From Phenylobacterium glaciei (lineage in GTDB: Bacteria > Pseudomonadota > Alphaproteobacteria > Caulobacterales > Caulobacteraceae), in assembly GCF_016772415.1 (NCBI RefSeq), contig NZ_JAGSGD010000002.1, positions 62,001-126,000 on the forward strand: a DNA stretch of 64,000 nucleotides, read 5' to 3'. Positions 56,665-64,000 of this stretch are shown piece after piece. Made by a program: the position numbers and the translations under genes. Position 1 is the first letter of the stretch; every line of letters starts with the position of its first letter. Below the pieces are notes generated by a model. The model did not search any database, was not told where the DNA came from, and was given only the letters and a program-made list of their open reading frames with translations.

Positions 56665-56739
56665 GCCGAATCGCTTTCGAGTATCCGATGCGCCGCCGGT
56701 GCAAGTCGAACAGATTAACGATTGCGCGAGCGCCCAGCG

Positions 56740-58398
56740 CTAATTGGACGCGGCGACCCGGCCCAGGACCATGTCGGCCGCCTTCTCAGCGATCATGATG
56801 GTGGGCGCATTGGTGTTGCCCGAGACCAGGCGCGGCATCACCGAGGCGTCGACGACCCGCAGGCCGTCCACGCCGCGCACGCGCAGCTGGGCGTCCACCA
56901 CCGCCATGGGGCCATAGCCCATCTGGCAGGTCCCCACCGGGTGATAGATGGTCGAGCCGGCCATGCGGGCATAGCCGAGCAGGGCCTCGTCATTGTTGAA
57001 GTCCGGGCCCGGCAGCATCTCGTGGTCGATATAGGGGGCCAGAGCCGGCTGGGCGGCGATCTTGCGCGCCCACTTCAGCCCGGCCACCGCCACCTCCTGG
57101 TCCAGGGGATCGGAGAGGTAGTTGGGCGCGATGGCGGGATAGACGGTGGGGTCGCCCGACTTGATGTGGATCGTGCCGCGGCTCTCGGGCCGCACCTGGC
57201 AGGGCGCGATGGTCAGGCCCGGGGCGCCGTCCAGCTCCATCTTGCCGCTCATCGCCTTTTCCAGGTTCTGGGAGGCCGGCAGGATGTGGAACTGGATGTC
57301 CGGCCCTGAGAGATCGGGCCGAGACTTGCAGAAAGCCGCGACGTGCGCGGCCGACAGGGTCAGAAGCCCCTTGCGCTGGAAGGCGTATTTCAGGATTTCG
57401 CCCAGGAAGCGCGGGCCCTTGGTCAGTTCGTTGACCGAGATCGTGCCGGGTTTCAGCCGGTAGGTGACCCCCATCACATAGTGGTCCTGCAGGTTCTCGC
57501 CGACACCGGGGAGGTCGGCGATCACCTCGATCCCGTGGTCGCGCAGCAGTTCGCCGGGACCGACCCCCGACAGCTGCAGCAGTTGCGGCGAGTTGATCGC
57601 CCCGCCGGCCAGGATCACCTCGCGCCGGGCCTTGGCGATCTTGCGCACGCCATCCTGGAGATACTCGACCCCGACGGCCTTCTTGCCCTCGAAGATCACC
57701 TTGGTGGTGAGGGCGCGGGTCTCGACCTTCAGGTTCGCGCGGCCCATGGCCGGGTGCAGATAGGCCACCGCAGCGGAGTGGCGCTGCCCGTTCTTGACGG
57801 TCAGCTGGTAGTAGCTGACCCCCTCCTGGTTCTCGCCGTTGACGTCCTCATTGCGCGGGATGCCGGCTTCGACACAGGCCTCCACCACGGCGTCGGACAC
57901 CGCGTGCTTGGTGGTGACGTCGGAGACGTTGAGCGGCCCGCCCACGGCGTGGTGTTCGTTGGCTCCGCGTTCCTGGTGCTGCGAGCGCTTGAAATAGGGG
58001 GCGACGTCGTCCCAGCCCCAGCCTTCGCAGCCCAGCTGGCGCCAGCCATCATAATCGGCCTGCTGGCCCCGGATGTAGAGCAGGCCGTTGATGGAGGACG
58101 AGCCCCCCAGGACCTTGCCGCGCGGCCAAGTGTGCACCCGCCCGCCGGTGCCCGGATCGGGCTCGGTGGGATAGAGCCAGTTGACCTTCGGATCCTTCAG
58201 CGTCTGGGCGTAGCCCACCGGCACGTGAATCATCACGTTGGACATGAACTGGCTGGGTTCCCTGGTGGGCCGGTCGTCGCCGCCGGCCTCCAGCAGCAGC
58301 ACGGTGTTGCCGGCGTCCGCACTCAGGCGGTTGGCCAGCACGCACCCGGCCGAGCCCGCGCCGACGATGATGTAGTCCGCGGTGGGGGTGTCGGACAT
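56740..58398 (-). CDS. GMC-family FAD-dependent alcohol/choline dehydrogenase
   Basis: 552 residues. The N-terminal FAD motif GAGSAGCVLANRLS, the GMC signature RGKVLGGSSSINGLLYIRG, and C-terminal YHPVGTCQMG with the active-site His are present. It is close to BetA/AlkJ-type dehydrogenases that oxidise alcohols and pass electrons to the respiratory chain. No BetB or other choline gene is adjacent, so an aliphatic or polyglycol alcohol is as likely as choline. Confidence 0.87.
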   Translation of the reverse strand: MSDTPTADYIIVGAGSAGCVLANRLSADAGNTVLLLEAGGDDRPTREPSQFMSNVMIHVPVGYAQTLKDPKVNWLYPTEPDPGTGGRVHTWPRGKVLGGSSSINGLLYIRGQQADYDGWRQLGCEGWGWDDVAPYFKRSQHQERGANEHHAVGGPLNVSDVTTKHAVSDAVVEACVEAGIPRNEDVNGENQEGVSYYQLTVKNGQRHSAAVAYLHPAMGRANLKVETRALTTKVIFEGKKAVGVEYLQDGVRKIAKARREVILAGGAINSPQLLQLSGVGPGELLRDHGIEVIADLPGVGENLQDHYVMGVTYRLKPGTISVNELTKGPRFLGEILKYAFQRKGLLTLSAAHVAAFCKSRPDLSGPDIQFHILPASQNLEKAMSGKMELDGAPGLTIAPCQVRPESRGTIHIKSGDPTVYPAIAPNYLSDPLDQEVAVAGLKWARKIAAQPALAPYIDHEMLPGPDFNNDEALLGYARMAGSTIYHPVGTCQMGYGPMAVVDAQLRVRGVDGLRVVDASVMPRLVSGNTNAPTIMIAEKAADMVLGRVAASN

Positions 58399-58483
58399 CG
58401 GGGCGCTCCTGCCTGATTGGTTTCAGGCCCCGTTGTGTCGATTCGAAGCGCCGCCGTAAACAGGAGCCAGTGATCAAATGCGC

Positions 58484-58763
58484 CCTTCTCCCCTTGCGGG
58501 AGAAGGTGGCCGGTCAGCGACCGGTCGGATGAGGGGTCGTGATCCGCTCACCCCTTGATCGTCATGGCCGGGCTTGTCCCGGCCACCCATGATCTCCGTG
58601 GTGCATCAATACTCCACGACGCCGGCCGCGTCCTCTGCGGCCAGGCGGAGATCATGGGTCCCCGGGACAAGCCCGGGGATGACGGATGATTATTTGTACA
58701 GGTTTTTCGACCCCTCATCCGACCCTGCTCCGCAGGGCCACCTTCTCCCGCAAGGGGAGAAGG
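58484..58763. repeat. 280-bp nested inverted-repeat element
   Basis: Outer arms 58484-58539 and 58708-58763 (56 bp) are inverted copies apart from a small internal stem that has changed on both sides. Inside them, arms 58561-58598 and 58646-58683 are a second inverted pair with matched changes that keep local hairpins. It fills most of the 381-base gap between the GMC and hydroxyacyl-CoA dehydrogenase genes. No coding frame is credible in it. Confidence 0.85.
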
Positions 58764-58779
58764 AAACCAGAGAGCGGCT

Positions 58780-59658
58780 CTACCGCGTCGGGACCGGCAC
58801 GTCGCCGCGGTAGTCGTAGAAGCCGCGGTCGGTCTTGCGGCCGAGCCAGCCGGCCTCGACGTATTTCACCAGCAGCGGGCAGGGGCGGTACTTGGAGTCG
58901 GCCAGGCCCTCGTACAGGACGTTCATGATCGACAGCACCGTATCCAGACCGATGAAGTCGCCCAGTTCCAGCGGGCCCATCGGGTGGTTGGCGCCCAGCT
59001 TCAGGGCGGTATCGATGGCGTCTACCGTGCCGACGCCCTCATACAGGGTGTAGATCGCCTCGTTGATCATCGGCACCAGCACGCGGTTGACGATGAAGGC
59101 CGGGAAGTCCTCGGCGTTGGCGGTGGTCTTGCCCAGCGACTTGGCGAAGTTGACGGCGGTTTCGTAGGTGGGCGCGTCGGTGGCGATGCCGCGGATGATC
59201 TCCACGAGGTTCATCAGCGGCACGGGGTTCATGAAGTGCAGGCCGATGAACCGGCCGGGCCGGTCCGACGCCGCGCCCAGGCGGGTGATGGAGATGGACG
59301 AAGTGTTCGACGCCAAAAGGGTGTCGGGGCCGAGGTGCGGGGTGAGCGCCTTGAAGATCGACTTCTTGACCTCCTCGTTCTCGGTGGCCGCCTCGATCGC
59401 GAGGTCGGCGCCGCCGATGGTCTGGAGCTCCGGGGCGGACTTGATGCGGGCGATGCCGGCGTCCATCGCGTCTTGGGTGATGATGCCGCGCGACACCTGG
59501 CGGGTCATGTTCTTGCGGATCTGGGCCAGGCCCGTCTCGATGCGCTCGGCGCTCACATCGTGCAGCAGCACGTCATAGCCGCCCAGGGCGACCACGTGGG
59601 CGATGCCCGAACCCATCTGACCAGCGCCGATAACGCCGACCGACTTGATATCCACCAT
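58780..59658 (-). CDS. 3-hydroxybutyryl-CoA dehydrogenase
   Basis: 292 residues, single-function. The Rossmann motif is GVIGAGQMGSGIAHV, the active-site block is GLHFMNPVPLMNLVEII, and the C-terminal domain has NRVLVPMINEAIYTLYEGV and NHPMGPLELGDFIGLD. It interconverts acetoacetyl-CoA and (S)-3-hydroxybutyryl-CoA with NAD. It is on the same strand as etfBA and likely functions with them in acyl-CoA oxidation. Confidence 0.94.
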   Translation of the reverse strand: MVDIKSVGVIGAGQMGSGIAHVVALGGYDVLLHDVSAERIETGLAQIRKNMTRQVSRGIITQDAMDAGIARIKSAPELQTIGGADLAIEAATENEEVKKSIFKALTPHLGPDTLLASNTSSISITRLGAASDRPGRFIGLHFMNPVPLMNLVEIIRGIATDAPTYETAVNFAKSLGKTTANAEDFPAFIVNRVLVPMINEAIYTLYEGVGTVDAIDTALKLGANHPMGPLELGDFIGLDTVLSIMNVLYEGLADSKYRPCPLLVKYVEAGWLGRKTDRGFYDYRGDVPVPTR

Positions 59659-59808
59659 GCCGACTAAGCCTCGATCATGCGGGGCGCTATCCCCTCCGCT
59701 TGTGACGGGTTTCTAACATGCCGATGTGCGGCGCCGCCAAGGTTTTTGCTGCGGCGCAGCGCGAGCAGGGCGTCCGACTGTGGCCGTTACGTCGCGATTT
59801 GGCCTAAC

Positions 59809-59840
59809 GAAAAGGGGCGGCCCCTCGCGGAGCCGCCCCT
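59809..59840 (-). terminator. Intrinsic terminator after etfA
   Basis: A perfect 9-bp stem (AGGGGCGGC/GCCGCCCCT) around a 10-base loop. The AAAA at its left reads as a T-run on the minus strand. It lies 28 bases beyond the etfA stop. Confidence 0.9.
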
Positions 59841-59867
59841 CAATCATTCAGCGATGTCGGCTGCCGG

Positions 59868-60812
59868 TTACTTCCCGGCGGCGGTCAGCGCGTCCATCAG
59901 TTCCGGCACGGCGGTCTTGTAGTCCGCCACCAGGCCGAAATCGGCGACCTGGAAGATCGGGGCGTCGGCGTCCTTGTTGATCGCGACGATGATCTTGGAG
60001 TCCTTCATGCCGGCGAGGTGCTGGATGGCGCCGGAGATGCCGATGGCGACATACAGTTCCGGAGCCACGACCTTGCCGGTCTGACCGACCTGGTAGTCGT
60101 TGGGGGCGTAGCCCGCATCGACGGCCGCGCGGGAGGCGCCGATGGCGGCCCCGAGCTTGTCGGCCAGAGGGTCGATGACCCGCTGGAATTCCTCGGCAGA
60201 GCCCATGGCACGACCGCCGGAGACGACGATCTTGGCGCCGGCGAGTTCGGGACGGGCCGACTTCACCAGTTGCTGGTCGATGAACTTGGTCTTGGGCGCG
60301 CCGTCGCCGGCGCCGATGCTCTCGACCGAGGCCGAGCCGCCTTCACCGGCCGCCGTGAAGGCGGTGGCGCGGACGGTGATCACCTTCTTGGCGTCGGAAG
60401 ACTGAACGGTCTCCAGCGCGTTGCCGGCATAGATCGGCCGCACGAAGGTGGAGCCGTCGACGACTTCGACGATTTCCGAGATCTGGGCGACGTCCAGCTT
60501 GGCCGCGATGCGGGGGCTGATGTTCTTGCCCTGCGAGGTGGCCGGCGTAAGGACGGCGTCGTAGCCGCTCATCAGGGGAACCACGACCGCGGTGACGGCC
60601 TCTGCCAGGCCCTGGCCCAGCGAGTCGCTTTCGGCCAGCAGCACCTTGCGGACGCCGGCGATCTTGCCGGCGGCCTCGGCGACGGCCTTTGCGCCGGACC
60701 CGGCCACCAGGATATCGACATCGGACGACAGCGCGAGCGCCGCAGTCACGGTCTTGTGGGTGCTGTCCTTCAGGGACGCATTGTCATGATCGGCGATAAC
60801 GAGAACGGCCAT
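59868..60812 (-). CDS. etfA: Electron transfer flavoprotein subunit alpha
   Basis: 314 residues. The C-terminal FAD-binding block has [37 protein letters not shown] and [18 protein letters not shown]. With EtfB it carries electrons from acyl-CoA dehydrogenases to the quinone pool. The start overlaps the etfB stop by one base. Confidence 0.97.
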   Translation of the reverse strand: MAVLVIADHDNASLKDSTHKTVTAALALSSDVDILVAGSGAKAVAEAAGKIAGVRKVLLAESDSLGQGLAEAVTAVVVPLMSGYDAVLTPATSQGKNISPRIAAKLDVAQISEIVEVVDGSTFVRPIYAGNALETVQSSDAKKVITVRATAFTAAGEGGSASVESIGAGDGAPKTKFIDQQLVKSARPELAGAKIVVSGGRAMGSAEEFQRVIDPLADKLGAAIGASRAAVDAGYAPNDYQVGQTGKVVAPELYVAIGISGAIQHLAGMKDSKIIVAINKDADAPIFQVADFGLVADYKTAVPELMDALTAAGK

Positions 60813-61558
60813 TAGAGCACCCCGGCGGTCTTGAGGTTGGTGACCAGGTCGGCGGCGCTTTCCACCTTGATGCCGCCGCCGCGCTTCGGCGGTTCGGTGA
60901 CCTTAATGACCTTGAGGCGCGGGGCGGTGTCGACGCCGAGCGAGGCGGCGTCCTTCACGTCCAGCGGCTTCTTCTTGGCCTTCATGATGTTGGGCAGCGA
61001 GGCGTAGCGCGGCTCATTGAGACGCAGGTCGGCGGTGATGATCGCCGGCAGGGTCACGTCGAGGGTCTGGATGCCGCCGTCGACTTCACGGCCCACCTTG
61101 GCGTCGCCCGCGTTCAGCTCGATGGAGTTGGCGAAGGTCGCCTGCGGCCAGTCGAGCAGGGCCGCCAGCATCTGGCCGGTGGCGTTGTTGTCGCCGTCGA
61201 TGGCCTGCTTGCCCATGATCACCACGTCGGGGCTCTCTTCGCCAATGATGGCGGCGAGCAGCTTGGCGACGGCCAGGGGCTCAGGATCCTGGTCGGTCTG
61301 GATCAGGATCGCGCGGTCGGCGCCCATGGCCAGAGCCGTGCGCAGGGTTTCCTGCGCCTGGATCGGACCGATGGACACGGCCACCACTTCCGTGGCGACG
61401 CCCTTTTCCTTCTGGCGAACGGCCTCTTCGACCGCGATCTCGCAGAAGGGGTTCATGGACATCTTCACATTGGCAAGGTCCACACCGGATTGGTCAGACT
61501 TGACCCGGGCCTTGACGTTGTAGTCGATCACCCGCTTTACGGGGACGAGCACCTTCAT
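60812..61558 (-). CDS. etfB: Electron transfer flavoprotein subunit beta
   Basis: 248 residues. [13 protein letters not shown] at the N-terminus, [40 protein letters not shown] and the C-terminal recognition-loop region are typical. It binds AMP and partners EtfA in beta-oxidation electron transfer. Confidence 0.97.
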   Translation of the reverse strand: MKVLVPVKRVIDYNVKARVKSDQSGVDLANVKMSMNPFCEIAVEEAVRQKEKGVATEVVAVSIGPIQAQETLRTALAMGADRAILIQTDQDPEPLAVAKLLAAIIGEESPDVVIMGKQAIDGDNNATGQMLAALLDWPQATFANSIELNAGDAKVGREVDGGIQTLDVTLPAIITADLRLNEPRYASLPNIMKAKKKPLDVKDAASLGVDTAPRLKVIKVTEPPKRGGGIKVESAADLVTNLKTAGVL

Positions 61559-61708
61559 GGCTTCGCTAACGCCTCAAATTGCTAAAAATTGAACGGTTGG
61601 GGCATAACGGTTCCGACGCGCAATGCAAGCCGAGGCCCGCCACACAGCGCCGCAATTTTGACGGGGCGGCCCGATAGGCCGTCCTAAACCCCTGCCAAGA
61701 CGAAGATC

Positions 61709-61972
61709 ATGAACCGAACGATCAAACGCCTGATGCTGATTTTCGTGAGCGCCTTCGCCCTCTCGGTGGTGGCGGTGGTGGTCTATCAGGTGGGCTGGGT
61801 GATCCCGGGCCAGGCCTGCGAGAGCAAGGGAGACTGGTGGGACTGGCGCGGCCGGACCTGCGCCCACCCGGTGCTGATCTCCGACATCACCGGCCGGGTG
61901 ATCAACAACGACGACCAACGCAAGGCTGCCAGGGAAAACGCCGCCAACGCCAAGGCGGCCGCCGTCAAATAA
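61709..61972 (+). CDS. Small membrane-anchored protein, unknown
   Basis: 87 residues. One N-terminal membrane helix (about residues 8-30) leads to a short periplasmic part with two cysteines (CESKGDWWDWRGRTC) that could form a disulfide. The tail is Ala/Lys-rich. The ATG has a weak GAAGA before it. It is divergent from etfB. I do not recognise the family. Confidence 0.55.
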   Translation: MNRTIKRLMLIFVSAFALSVVAVVVYQVGWVIPGQACESKGDWWDWRGRTCAHPVLISDITGRVINNDDQRKAARENAANAKAAAVK

Positions 61973-61973
61973 T

Positions 61974-62081
61974 CCGCTCATCCCGGCGAAGGCCGGGACC
62001 CAGATACATCAGTGGCTTTCAGGATTCCTGGCCCAGGTCGTGACCTACGACCTGGATCCCGGCCGTCGCCGGGACGAGCGG
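61974..62081. repeat. Inverted-repeat element, family A copy 2 (108 bp)
   Basis: Arms 61974-62003 and 62052-62081 are inverted with three mismatches. The left arm is identical to the left arm of copy 1 at 7826. It sits between two convergent genes, beginning one base after the stop of the small membrane protein. Confidence 0.8.
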
Positions 62082-62086
62082 AGAGG

Positions 62087-62656
62087 TTAACGCGTTGCGC
62101 CGGAGACCCAGAGCACGTCGGCGCGGCCCTGGTCATTGGCGTGGCGCGCGGCGACGAACAGCAGGTCCGACAGCCGGTTGAGATAGCGGAAGGCGGGGCC
62201 TGAGACCTCCTCCCCAGATTCCATCAGCGACACGGCGATCCGCTCGGCTCGCCGGGCCACCGTGCGCGCCTGGTGCAGCGCCGCCGCCGCCGGAGTCCCG
62301 CCCGGCAGGACGAAGGAGGTCAGGGGCGACAGATGGTCATTGAGCGCGTCGATCTCGCTCTCGATGCGCGCCACCTGGCTGTCGAGGATGCGCAGCTTCT
62401 GGCCTGGCGCCTCATCAGGCGCGGCGGGCGTCGAAAGGTCGGCGCCAAGGTCGAACAGCTCGTTCTGCAGGCGCGCCAGGATCGCGTCGAGCTCGCCGAC
62501 CGTATGCAGGCGGGCCAGGCCGATACAGGCGTTGGTCTCGTCCACCGCCCCATAGGTCTCCACCCGCAGCGAGGCCTTGCTGACCGTGGCGCCGGTGGCC
62601 AGCCGGGTCGAACCCTTGTCGCCGGTGCGGGTGTAGATCTTGTTGAGGGTGACCAC
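62087..62656 (-). CDS. Cob(I)alamin adenosyltransferase, PduO type
   Basis: 189 residues. The N-terminal IYTRTGDKGSTRLATG motif binds ATP, and GAVDETNACIGLAR and PGGTPAAAALHQARTVARRAER are PduO landmarks. The GTG at 62656 is preferred because it lies two bases after the stop of the upstream gene, with GGGG before it. It adenosylates cobalamin for B12-dependent enzymes such as methylmalonyl-CoA mutase. Confidence 0.92.
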   Translation of the reverse strand: MVTLNKIYTRTGDKGSTRLATGATVSKASLRVETYGAVDETNACIGLARLHTVGELDAILARLQNELFDLGADLSTPAAPDEAPGQKLRILDSQVARIESEIDALNDHLSPLTSFVLPGGTPAAAALHQARTVARRAERIAVSLMESGEEVSGPAFRYLNRLSDLLFVAARHANDQGRADVLWVSGATR

Positions 62657-62658
62657 GG

Positions 62659-62859
62659 CTAGCCCCGGTGCCGCCACCAGACGGCGGTGACCAGCAGGGC
62701 CACGGCGATCGCCTGCAGCAGCACCCGCAGGCGCATCAGCTTGTTCGAATAGGACCGGCCGAAGTCGCCGCCCTTGAACAGGGCATAGAGGCCGATGAAG
62801 AGGGTGATCACCACCGACAGCAGGGCCAGCGGGATGAGGATGTCGAATGCGCGTTCCAT
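62659..62859 (-). CDS. HIG1-like twin-transmembrane protein
   Basis: 66 residues. Two helices (about 7-28 and 43-62) flank FKGGDFGRSYSNKLMRLRVLLQ, the HIG1/twin-transmembrane motif. Mitochondrial HIG1 proteins associate with respiratory complexes. In alphaproteobacteria this small gene recurs beside the PduO and etf genes. It ends two bases before the adenosyltransferase start. Confidence 0.82.
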   Translation of the reverse strand: MERAFDILIPLALLSVVITLFIGLYALFKGGDFGRSYSNKLMRLRVLLQAIAVALLVTAVWWRHRG

Positions 62860-63366
62860 CGCCGCAATCTAGGTCGGCTCGCGCGTCAAAACCACCCGGC
62901 GAATCACGGCCTGAAACGTGGTTACACGAGCGCGCTCACTGATTGAGGATATGTCGCCGAGTCGGATTTCCGACCTGCAACGATGCGATTTCCCCTAAGA
63001 CGGGCGCGTGCGACGCTGCGTCACACCGTGTCGCCGCAACCTATGAGCTAGATGCAGCGTCAGTACCCGTATCGCGGAACGAGTTAGCTGAACTTGATCA
63101 AAATCGACCCTTTCGTTTGGACGCGCCGCGGCGAACGGGTTAGAGAACAAAGAAATGCCGTGTGGCCCAATCGGGCCCATGGCTTGGGCGCCTCCCCGCG
63201 TCCGGATTCTGAAGTTGTAGTGCGAGCTGATGCCGATCGGCGCGGCGTGGTTTCAAGCGGGTTCACCCCCGTGCGGGCCCGCGGCGGTCTGCGTGGTCAG
63301 TTCGAACAGTTTGCGTACGGTTTGAACAACACGCGAAGGCGGCCCTCCCCCGGCTGAACGCACATC
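62860..63366. other. 507-base intergenic region
   Basis: No convincing gene is seen. GTTCGAAC and GTTTGAAC occur around 63299-63332 before the TetR start and may be operator half-sites. An 87-residue frame at 63094-63357 starts with TTG and shows no family features. Confidence 0.5.
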
Positions 63367-64000
63367 ATGAAACACGACACCGTCCCCCTCCACGGCGCCC
63401 AGGAAGCGGAAATCCGCGTCCCCACCCGACGCGCCCTGGCCAAGCAGCAGACCCGCGCCAAGGTGCTGGCCGCTGCGCGCCGCCTGTTCTCGGAAGAGGG
63501 CTATGAAGGCGCCACCATCCGCGACATCGCCGCCGCGGCGGGCATGTCCACCGGGGCGGTGTTCGCCAACTTCGCCGACAAGTCGGACCTGTTCCGCGAG
63601 ATCATGCTGGTCGATATGGCCAGTCTGGCCGAGGTGATGCGCGAAGCCGCCCATCGCGGCCGCACCGTCGACGATTGCCTGCTGAAGGCCTTCTGCGCCG
63701 GCTACGCCTTCTACAAGAGCCAGCTGCCGCTGGCCCGGGCGGCCTTCTCGATCTCCTGGACCCCGGACCAGGGGCCTGAGCTTCGCAACATGGCCCCGGT
63801 CCTGGCCCTGCACGATCTGATCACCGAGCAGCTGCTGGCCGGTGTCGAACGCGGCGAACTCAGCCAGGAGGCGGAGGTCAAGCTGCGCACCCAGATGCTG
63901 TTCGACTGCTATCTCGCCAACTACCCCGAGGCGATCTTCCTGGGCTGGAGCATCGATGCGCTGCAGGCCAAGGCGAAGGACCAGATCCGCGTAATTCTGG
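63367..64000 (+). CDS. TetR-family transcriptional regulator (3' end outside window)
   Basis: At least 211 residues are visible and the frame is open at the window edge. After a short tail, RAKVLAAARRLFSEEGYEGATIRDIAAAAGMSTGAVFANFADKSDLF is a complete TetR HTH. The ligand domain is helical and unassigned. It is probably autoregulated through the upstream region, and its target is unknown. Confidence 0.87.
   Translation, partial: MKHDTVPLHGAQEAEIRVPTRRALAKQQTRAKVLAAARRLFSEEGYEGATIRDIAAAAGMSTGAVFANFADKSDLFREIMLVDMASLAEVMREAAHRGRTVDDCLLKAFCAGYAFYKSQLPLARAAFSISWTPDQGPELRNMAPVLALHDLITEQLLAGVERGELSQEAEVKLRTQMLFDCYLANYPEAIFLGWSIDALQAKAKDQIRVIL

Noticed and set aside
58484..58763. CRISPR-like repeats
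   Set aside because: The repeats are inverted and nested with no regular spacers and no cas genes in the window.
63094..63357. 87-residue frame before the TetR gene
   Set aside because: TTG start without a ribosome site, Arg-rich composition and no recognisable motif.

Overview
The window is a stretch of high-GC chromosome from an alphaproteobacterium, almost certainly a member of Caulobacteraceae (Phenylobacterium or Caulobacter). Three things point there: an RcdA homologue next to rpmE, a TipF-like EAL protein, and a BamF (DUF3035) lipoprotein in an ileS-lspA cluster. I saw no rRNA, tRNA, insertion sequence, prophage or CRISPR array. About 65 protein genes fill the window, and most are chromosomal core or lipid-metabolism genes.

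Layout. 1-9 kb is accessory: a prolyl-tRNA editing protein fragment, a LuxR regulator fused to an alpha/beta-hydrolase domain that has lost its catalytic residues, a TMEM175-type channel, two SGNH hydrolases, and a cluster of luciferase-like monooxygenase, alpha/beta hydrolase, cytochrome c lipoprotein and aldonolactone oxidoreductase. 9-13.5 kb carries a beta-oxidation pair (thiolase and trifunctional FadJ-like protein) and an SDR. 13.7-17.3 kb is a YdbH-YnbE-YdbL envelope-lipid operon. 17.4-25.7 kb has a double TetR regulator, three consecutive GPH-family transporters, an SDR and a quinone oxidoreductase. 25.8-32 kb is core: DUF1192, rcdA, rpmE, an ABC exporter, a GDPD, suhB, efp and thiE.

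32-35.6 kb holds a cyanide-insensitive type cytochrome bd oxidase, with a small DUF2474 subunit gene missing from ordinary ORF lists, and an iron-storage pair bfd-bfr. 35.7-44.1 kb has an MHS transporter and the carbon operon tkt-purT-gap-pgk-fba. 44.3-53.8 kb has DUF4164-zapA, mutL, a TraB/GumN protein, and bamF, lspA, ileS, ribF and a MaoC hydratase. 53.9-64 kb has an NlpE-like lipoprotein, a HAD phosphatase, tipF, a GMC oxidoreductase, hydroxyacyl-CoA dehydrogenase, etfA/etfB, a cobalamin adenosyltransferase with a HIG1-like membrane protein, and a partial TetR gene.

The parts most worth a second look are regulatory or structural. They are a near-perfect sigma-54 promoter with a CtrA-like box before rcdA, and the LuxR/pseudo-hydrolase fusion. 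There are also two copies of a 138-bp double-hairpin repeat, one of which supplies a transporter's stop codon, two copies of a ~108-bp inverted-repeat element, and a 280-bp nested repeat. I did not find a clearly unprecedented multi-gene system.
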